Source: Cladocopium goreaui (Eukaryota; Sar; Dinophyceae; Suessiales; Symbiodiniaceae). From it: DNA of 64,000 bases. Below, one piece after another: positions 60,101 through 64,000 of the stretch. The notes beneath the pieces were generated by a model. That model was not told the origin of the DNA and searched no databases. It saw only the letters and a list, made by a program, of their open reading frames with translations. Numbering within the stretch: the first letter of the stretch is position 1; the number at the start of each line of letters is the position of its first letter. Made by a program: the position numbers and the translations under genes. The stretch is from NCBI GenBank assembly GCA_947184155.2, contig CAMXCT020001651.1:1-64000 (forward strand). Reading direction: 5' to 3'.

Positions 60101-63100
60101 GATGCCGATGAGATTTTTCAAAGTTGGCCCTGTGAGTGCCAGATTACCCCACGAAATTCAGAGTTCTTCAGCCCAGAGGGGGCTCCTTTTTCAACTCAGT
60201 CGACCAGACTAGACCTCCCCAGAGAGTCACGGGACCTCATCGTGACAGTCCTGGCCTCATCAATGTAGAGGATCCCCCGATTCACCCGAGCTAAAATTCC
60301 AGGCTCAAACGCCTCAAAGAGCGCAAAGGGCGGTGGGGTGGTTGCGATCCAGGAATCCTAAGTAGCCAATAAGCATACTTGTTGAGAATGGTTAATGATT
60401 AATCAATGGTTAATGTTTAAGATTCAATATGAACCAAAACGTTTATGGGGTTGGCCAGGGGTGATTGGTAGAATCATGGGATGCTCACCACCATAAGTCA
60501 GGATATGTAACCATGGTTATATAACCACGTATAACTGGAACTGCAGCTCAAGTATGATCTGAAATACCTAGTTCGATTCTTAGGATACGCCCCCTTTTAC
60601 AATTTCATAAATATGATGGTGATCACCACTTACGATTCCTTGGTCCCACGAATGGGTTCTATGAGAGATTTCATGGGCATGGACATGGACTATACAGCAA
60701 GAGTGTAATTTGTTTTGGCATCAGCCAACATATCTTCTTCTAGTCAAGTCGCAGAAATGGCAATTCGTGGTTTGGTTCACCACATTTGCCGGTTAAGTCT
60801 CTTCATACAATAATGAACCCCTAGCCCGTAACCCCAAGCCTTGTGTCCGCTACAGAGTAGCTATATCTGGTGTGAATTGGTGCGTTGCGTTTACCCCTAT
60901 TCCCTCCATTTACATCGATACACTTGATAAGTCCAATTCCTGCGCGATCCTTTAGAATTTACATCCATCACAGTTTTATAAGCCATGAGTTCAGTTACAA
61001 TTTGCGTATCAAACTTGGGGTACCCTAATTTTTTTCGGGGTTTTAAGATCCGAGCAATGGACGAAAACTGTGGAAACTGTGGAAACTGGGTAATGGCTTG
61101 GCCAAACCCATTCTTGGATGGGTCAAGCCTCAGAAATTCTGGTCCGTTTCACCGTTTCAAGGACCAAGAAACAATGAATTGAAGTTTTTATCCCCATGAA
61201 TTTCATGCAATTTTCTGGGTAATTGGGGATGATTTCCCTTACTAACTAACCATGATTCCAGTGAGGTCACAGTGAGGTCGTTATAATTTACCCAGAATTT
61301 TATGATTTAATCAGATTGATCCGACTCACATTGAAGGACACTCCCCAATTTTGACGCTTGAAGCTCCAATTCTGATGGTTACCATCTGGTTATGACTGAC
61401 ATAGCCATGGAAAATCACCATTTTTAATAGGTAAACCATCTATTTCTATGGGCCATGTTCCATGGCAAACTGTTAGTCATAACCAGGTTGGGTAAATCTG
61501 GTGAAATTCCCGGATCATGGTGGAAAAATCCACCGACATCTGATGGTTTCTTCCACAACTTGGATGTCCCCCATTGACAGCGTGGGCGACCATCATCCCA
61601 AAAATGGCGTCCATCCCTTGTACATCCCATGCTTTTTTTAAAGGACCCCTGGAGTATACCCGCTGGTTATGACTAACATAGCCATGGTATAGATGGCCCT
61701 AATCGAAATAGATGATTTACCCAGCGAACTAAACCTCCATTTATGCTTGGGATTTTCCGTGGCGAACTGTTCGTCACAACCGGTAAGGAAGTCCCCATTT
61801 CATGGGCTTAAATGGATTGTAACCACCAAAATATCAGCACTTTATCCATGGGATGATCGATATAAATCCCATGAAAATCTATGTTTCTTGGTTCAATGGC
61901 CATTTTCCTATGATTTCAAAGGGTTAAATCACCGTTTTCCTATGATTTCCTACGGTTTCCTACGGTTCCCATAGAGTTTTCCTACGGGTTCCCCGGCACC
62001 TTGCCAGCTTCCTTCAGCGCCCGCTCGATGTCGATGGTGCCGGTGACCCGATCCTCCGTGGCGCCCAGAGGCAGCTCCACGAAGGGCGTGCGCCTTGGCT
62101 TTGGACGACGTGAAGAACTTTGGAGATCAGAACTACCCTCTGAAAAACCCTCTGGTAAACGTTTACATAACTATGGAGAATCACCATGTTCAATGGATAA
62201 ATCAACTATAAATGGGTAAACCAAGATAACTATGGAAAGATCCACCATTTTATAGCTGGGTAAATCCACTACATATTTCTATCACCATTTTCAATAGCTA
62301 TGTAAACGTGTACCAGAGGGTATGTGAATATCCGAGTAACTGTGTATAGATATTCATATCGTTAGTCAGTTCATATATCCACATACTTTGGAGAAAATGG
62401 AACACTGTGTAACTATATGACTGTATGACTATAATATCACTCTAATATCACTACAATATGACTATAATATTGCAATAATATTGCTATAATATGACTATAC
62501 TATGACTGGGTAACTATATAAATGTATCTATAAGACTGAACACTATGAGTCACTATGAAACTATATGGCTATAGATCTTCAGTTTGGATATAACAAAGAT
62601 ATGTTCCTGCTGTGGATGGTTCCGAAATCCTGCACCAGTTGATAGGGTTTCAACATGTTTCAACCATCCAAGGGGAAAGATTTCCATCCACAGTATGTAA
62701 GTCTTAATACACCTATATGTTTTTTTGTGACTTTTTGTGACTTTTTGATATGACTATATGAATGTAAAATTAACTGCATAAGTATATCACTATAAAAGTA
62801 TATATATATAGCTCTATTTATATAGCTATTATCACTATATAACCATATGACTATATGACTATGTGACTATATGACTATATATACCAAGTATTCCCAAGTT
62901 AACTATATAGCTTCTCTCGCTATTCGATAGAAAAAGATATTGGATATCATAGCCAGTTAAATGGATTACCTCCATGACTATTTATAGATGGATATAATGT
63001 ATTGATTGGATATAAGATCGATGAATATAGGTTCATGTTCAAAACTGAATCTGCTAACTATATAAGTATATATGCATTAGTGTTACAAAATAGTGGTATA

Positions 63101-63700
63101 TGTTTTATCTTGATCCATCTATAAAGCTGTACAGTATAATGCGCTATTATCCATAAACCCTGGTCGATCTGGTTACGTTCACCAACTTAACGAATGACCG
63201 GAGATGCTGAAATTGGGTGTTTCCCCCAATTTCCAGGGTGGTTTTTGTTATGTTTTTTCAAGGTGGCTTTCAAGTTAAACAAGTTAAACAAGTTAAACAA
63301 TGAACAGAAACCCAGGGAAGATAGGGAAGATTTCGGATAAGCATGCTGGCATCAAATCCATGGGAAAACCACAAAATGTGGATGGAGAATTTCACCAACA
63401 ATCCCAATGTGTATTTTAAAAAAATGAAGCGTACTAGTCAGTAGTTCATATATCTTCGATACAAATGAATTGTGATGTGGTTGGATGTGTAGCCAATAAG
63501 AAATCACCAAGCTTTCCAAATGTTTCTGTCACATATGTCACATGTTTACCACTTTGTCACGGAAAACCATCCCCCAAAAAAATGGCATCGCCATGGCTAA
63601 GTGGCGACTCGTGGCCATGGTCCATATGGTCCGAGTCCACTGTGGAACCCGACTTCTTGGTGGTTTTCAGCTTTTCTCCTTTCTCCAATCGTTCTTTCAC
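48028..63700 (-). CDS. chlI: Magnesium chelatase subunit I (ChlI), 3' portion, 16 exons
   Basis: AAA+ ATPase subunit that drives Mg2+ insertion into protoporphyrin IX, the first committed step to chlorophyll, in the plastid. Minus-strand exons: 63700-63641, 62098-62000, 60312-60256, 59729-59645, 58972-58909, 58377-58287, 55069-54998, 54823-54783, 54602-54546, 53792-53745, 52984-52927, 52241-52194, 51454-51410, 50221-50152, 48503-48449, 48121-48028. They total 1044 nt in one frame ending TGA. Diagnostic motifs: [32 protein letters not shown], Walker [32 protein letters not shown] (arginine finger), [26 protein letters not shown]. Sensor-1 is odd: the usual GNPEEG reads SHPDEG. The C-terminus runs about 60 residues past the family's usual end. 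P-loop and transit peptide must be upstream, beyond 64000. Donors: GT 6, GC 8, GA 1. Confidence 0.93.
48162..48274. mobile_element. IR-E inverted-repeat element in chlI intron 15
   Basis: GATTCATTGGGTTGGTTTAAGGGAAAATC pairs with GATTTTCCC...CCAATTCTATGAGTG; nearly identical to 51519-51630 throughout (AAACCCATGGGTTTTTACCATC). Confidence 0.85.
48449..48503 (-). CDS. chlI: chlI exon 15
   Basis: Acceptor TTCACCCGAG|CT; reads [17 protein letters not shown]; donor GTAGCC. Phase 1 in, 2 out. Extension region, so supported by phase and splice signals only. Confidence 0.7.
48510..49726. other. chlI intron 14, left part
   Basis: AT-rich with TA microsatellites at 48572-48597 and 48655-48705. A slightly GC-richer patch at 49370-49450 shows no supported exon. 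Confidence 0.35.
49727..49837. mobile_element. IR-A element in chlI intron 14
   Basis: TACCCTCCAGTAAATTAACATAGCCATGG to CCATGGCAAACCGTTAAATAACCAGAGGGTA. Confidence 0.85.
50000..50119. mobile_element. IR-A element, degraded
   Basis: Right end AGCAAACGGTTAAATTACCAGAGGATA; left end replaced by two CCAGAGGG remnants. It lies 33 bp from exon 14. Confidence 0.5.
50152..50221 (-). CDS. chlI: chlI exon 14
   Basis: Acceptor GTGGCCAG|GTG; reads [20 protein letters not shown] then ERL plus one base; donor GC (G|GCAAG). VLLQEF sits where ChlI proteins end; the rest is extension. Confidence 0.75.
50726..50841. mobile_element. IR-A element in chlI intron 13
   Basis: TACCCTCTGGTAAACGTTTACAAAAAGCTATTG to TTATGCAAACATTTACCAGAGGGTA. 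Confidence 0.88.
51410..51454 (-). CDS. chlI: chlI exon 13
   Basis: Acceptor [26 protein letters not shown]; donor GC (AAG|GCTACG). Follows HRLRK, as in the ChlI C-terminus. Confidence 0.85.
51519..51630. mobile_element. IR-E element in chlI intron 12
   Basis: GAATCATTGGATTGGTTTAAGGGAAAATC to CCCATCATCCAATTCTATGAATGA; reference copy of the family. Confidence 0.87.
52194..52241 (-). CDS. chlI: chlI exon 12
   Basis: Acceptor [27 protein letters not shown], the conserved HRLR segment; donor GC (AAG|GCTGGTG). Confidence 0.92.
52822..52918. mobile_element. IR-E element beside a chlI donor
   Basis: CAATGGATTGGTTTGTTAGAGAAAATC to GAATTTAC-type arm ending TAATCCATG on the other strand. Its end is 8 bp from the GC donor of exon 11. 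Confidence 0.65.
52927..52984 (-). CDS. chlI: chlI exon 11
   Basis: Acceptor [27 protein letters not shown]; donor GC (ATG|GCGGCC). Corresponds to ARALAAL of ChlI. Confidence 0.92.
53745..53792 (-). CDS. chlI: chlI exon 10
   Basis: Acceptor [23 protein letters not shown] plus two bases; donor GC (GCCGC|GCGCGG). Near-perfect ChlI signature. Confidence 0.96.
54369..54485. mobile_element. IR-F element in chlI intron 9
   Basis: CTTACTGGTGCTAAACGCAGGGAAT to ATTTCCTACGTAAAACGCACCAGTAAG. Confidence 0.78.
54546..54602 (-). CDS. chlI: chlI exon 9
   Basis: Acceptor [25 protein letters not shown] plus two bases; donor GC (TCTAA|GCCTGG). Matches the helical RELxxKIxxVC segment. Confidence 0.9.
   Translation of the reverse strand, partial: EGCEDAQRVGSEDLQGLF
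54783..54823 (-). CDS. chlI: chlI exon 8 (41 nt)
   Basis: Acceptor [24 protein letters not shown] plus two bases; donor GTTGCC. Matches the ILEARERL-type helix. Confidence 0.85.
54998..55069 (-). CDS. chlI: chlI exon 7, GA donor
   Basis: Acceptor [31 protein letters not shown] then STER. No GT or GC donor restores frame to exon 8; GA (CGG|GAATTG) does, with spacing closest to ChlI. Confidence 0.75.
55129..55309. mobile_element. IR-B element, long copy
   Basis: CTGGTTGGTGGTATTAATG... to ...CCAAACCACCAACCAG. It contains a second CTGGTTGGATAAG and CTACCCCTCTGAAAAAAC, suggesting an internal insertion. Confidence 0.75.
55407..56413. repeat. 29-bp satellite, block 1 (about 34 units)
   Basis: Unit AAAAATGGTCAAAATGTGTC followed by AACATCTCC, very uniform; variants GATC, TGTC and one-base deletions. 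Runs into the assembly gap. Open in all plus frames because 29 is not divisible by three and no unit carries a stop. Confidence 0.97.
56414..56513. other. Assembly gap (100 N)
   Basis: Exactly 100 N, the usual placeholder for a gap of unknown size. Confidence 0.99.
56514..56684. repeat. Satellite spacer, partial copy
   Basis: From TTTCCCTTCCAAGAAGG to TATTTTGATTTCAAATGG it matches the end of the 57290-57587 spacer base for base as far as read by eye. Confidence 0.9.
56685..57289. repeat. 29-bp satellite, block 2 (about 21 units)
   Basis: Same unit as block 1. Confidence 0.97.
57290..57587. repeat. Satellite spacer, complete copy (about 298 bp)
   Basis: Starts with a T-run, GC-rich middle (GGCATGGATTCGTCGGCATA), ends TATTTTGATTTCAAATGG. 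With the 29-mer block it forms a higher-order unit. Confidence 0.9.
57588..58195. repeat. 29-bp satellite, block 3 (about 21 units)
   Basis: Same unit with more 28-bp variants (AAAATGTC). Ends 91 bp from chlI exon 6. Confidence 0.97.
58287..58377 (-). CDS. chlI: chlI exon 6
   Basis: Acceptor [27 protein letters not shown] then [10 protein letters not shown]; donor GTTGGAG. Carries the arginine-finger helix. Confidence 0.95.
58488..58535. repeat. TA-rich short repeat
   Basis: Four TATCTTATTAGA repeats followed by (TA)n. Confidence 0.8.
58714..58810. mobile_element. IR-C element in chlI intron 5
   Basis: GGAGGTTTCCTGAAATGGGGGTAC to GGGTACCTGCATTTTAGGAAACCCCC. Confidence 0.8.
58909..58972 (-). 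CDS. chlI: chlI exon 5
   Basis: Acceptor [29 protein letters not shown]; donor GC (CTAAG|GCGGAT). The usual Asn of the sensor-1 motif (GNPEEG) is His here. Confidence 0.93.
59645..59729 (-). CDS. chlI: chlI exon 4
   Basis: Acceptor [30 protein letters not shown] then NTVEREGV; donor A|GTTGGGG. Confidence 0.96.
59730..60255. other. chlI intron 3
   Basis: AT-rich; no element found. The intron starts GCCAGG and ends GCCAG, a short direct repeat at its borders. Confidence 0.4.
60256..60312 (-). CDS. chlI: chlI exon 3, Walker B
   Basis: Acceptor [29 protein letters not shown], ending exactly at the catalytic Asp-Glu; donor GC (GAG|GCCAGG). Confidence 0.96.
60313..61216. other. chlI intron 2, left part
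   Basis: AT-rich; no element or extra exon recognised. Confidence 0.35.
61217..61292. repeat. Dispersed repeat, copy 2 of 2
   Basis: GGGGATGATTTCCCTTACTAACTAACC...CAGTGAGGTCGTTATAATTTACCC, as at 24748. Confidence 0.75.
61380..61494. mobile_element. IR-A element in chlI intron 2
   Basis: TACCATCTGGTTATGACTGACATAGCCATGG to CCATGGCAAACTGTTAGTCATAACCAGGTTGGGTA. Confidence 0.82.
61657..61785. mobile_element. IR-A element in chlI intron 2
   Basis: TACCCGCTGGTTATGACTAACATAGCCATGG to GGCGAACTGTTCGTCACAACCGGTA; right end diverged. Confidence 0.75.
62000..62098 (-). CDS. chlI: chlI exon 2
   Basis: [20 protein letters not shown] then [13 protein letters not shown]; donor GTGCCG. The frame stays open to 62132 next to an IR-A end (TAG acceptor), but only the CAAAG|CCA acceptor is phase-compatible with exon 1. 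Confidence 0.92.
62134..62322. mobile_element. IR-A element, long or nested, in chlI intron 1
   Basis: TACCCTCTGAAAAACCCTCTGGTAAACGTTTACATAACTATGG to TGTAAACGTGTACCAGAGGGTA, with two extra internal arms; probably one copy inside another. It touches the GC-rich side of exon 2. Confidence 0.8.
62323..63640. other. chlI intron 1, AT-rich part
   Basis: Drifted repeats of TATGACTATA (62425-62530, 62840-62885), TA runs, one IR-D element; no other exon. Confidence 0.4.
62610..62694. mobile_element. IR-D element
   Basis: CTGTGGATGGTTCCGAAATCCTGCACCAGTTG to GATTTCCATCCACAG. Its left arm is the longer one; in 9883 the right arm is. Confidence 0.75.
63641..63700 (-). CDS. chlI: chlI exon 1 of window
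   Basis: Acceptor [30 protein letters not shown], matching the VRxRxxxGExL segment before ELPLGATED; donor ACA|GTGGAC. The frame remains open to about 63590 (Asp/His/Ser-rich), so a longer exon is possible. Confidence 0.75.
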
Positions 63701-63781
63701 CTGCGCCAGGCCATAGGCTGTGGATGTTTTATGAGTGGTGGATGGTTTACTAACAATGTAATGACGAAATTGATGGTGTGT

Positions 63782-64000
63782 ATATATATATATATACAGT
63801 ATATATGTAATGTAATGTAATGGAATGTAATGTAATGTAATCTAGTCTAGTGTAGTGTAATGTAATGTAATGTAATGGAATGTAATGTAATGTAATGTAA
63901 TGTAGTGTAGTGTAGTGTAATGTAATGTAATGTAATGGAATGTAATGTAATGTAGTGTAGTGTAATGTAATGTAATGGAATGGAATGTAATGTAATGTAG
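63782..64000. repeat. (GTAAT)n microsatellite
   Basis: TA run then GTAAT, GTAGT and GGAAT pentamers to the window end. Confidence 0.97.

Noticed and set aside
62098-62134. IR-A copy at 62134 supplying the acceptor of chlI exon 2
   Set aside because: The TAG at its end gives a start phase for which exon 1 offers no matching GT, GC or GA donor. The CAAAG|CCA acceptor fits phase and protein better.
48028-63700. ChlD (subunit D) instead of ChlI
   Set aside because: [30 protein letters not shown] and [16 protein letters not shown] are ChlI-like. ChlD differs at these sites and continues into a VWA domain, which is absent here.
1-64000. Dinoflagellate spliced-leader relicts, tRNA, rRNA and snRNA genes
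   Set aside because: Looked for by eye on both strands; no convincing match to the spliced leader or to cloverleaf or box elements was found.

Overview
This is a eukaryotic nuclear contig. Its best match in character is a photosynthetic dinoflagellate, possibly of the Symbiodinium/Polarella type (Suessiales); the genus is inference. The reasons are: a nuclear magnesium-chelatase gene cut into at least 16 tiny exons; introns whose donors are mostly GC (8 of 15), with one GA and only six GT, and acceptors that are mostly AG followed by G; GC-rich coding islands of 40-150 bp in AT-rich introns; and a dense load of short inverted-repeat elements and satellites. No prokaryotic operon, rRNA, tRNA or CRISPR array is seen. 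All genes that can be supported are on the minus strand. The one clear plus-strand coding block is a dead retroelement.

Right part (48.0-63.7 kb): the 3' two thirds or more of a ChlI-type Mg-chelatase AAA+ subunit. Sixteen exons join in one uninterrupted frame (1044 nt, 347 codons plus stop). The P-loop exons must lie beyond the right end of the window. One intron (58286-55070) holds a 29-bp satellite with a higher-order spacer and an assembly gap of 100 N.

Left and middle part (0.4-33 kb): a chain of minus-strand exons. Seven of them (32631 down to 19349) are phase-compatible and read as one disordered, acidic and Ser/Pro/Lys-rich protein that I cannot name. More candidate exons follow to the left, ending in a kinase-fold-like terminal exon pair at 405-1392. 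An 864-bp unit is repeated in tandem nearly four times at 20.2-23.3 kb inside an intron of this chain.

The 34-48 kb stretch separates the two genes. It holds several satellites (two of them diverged versions of one unit), broken low-complexity ORFs including one with KRPA repeats, and a 5'-truncated LINE-like reverse transcriptase. The reverse transcriptase has a frameshift, an in-frame TGA and a lost catalytic aspartate, and it sits between the two halves of an inverted-repeat element just 3' of the ChlI stop codon.

At least six families of short (about 75-190 bp) terminal-inverted-repeat elements occur. The commonest (here IR-A, ends TACCCTCTGG...CCAGAGGGTA, about 27 copies) shows invariant TA at its ends. 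In one case its end coincides with a plausible 5' splice site, as expected of an intron-generating (introner-like) MITE.
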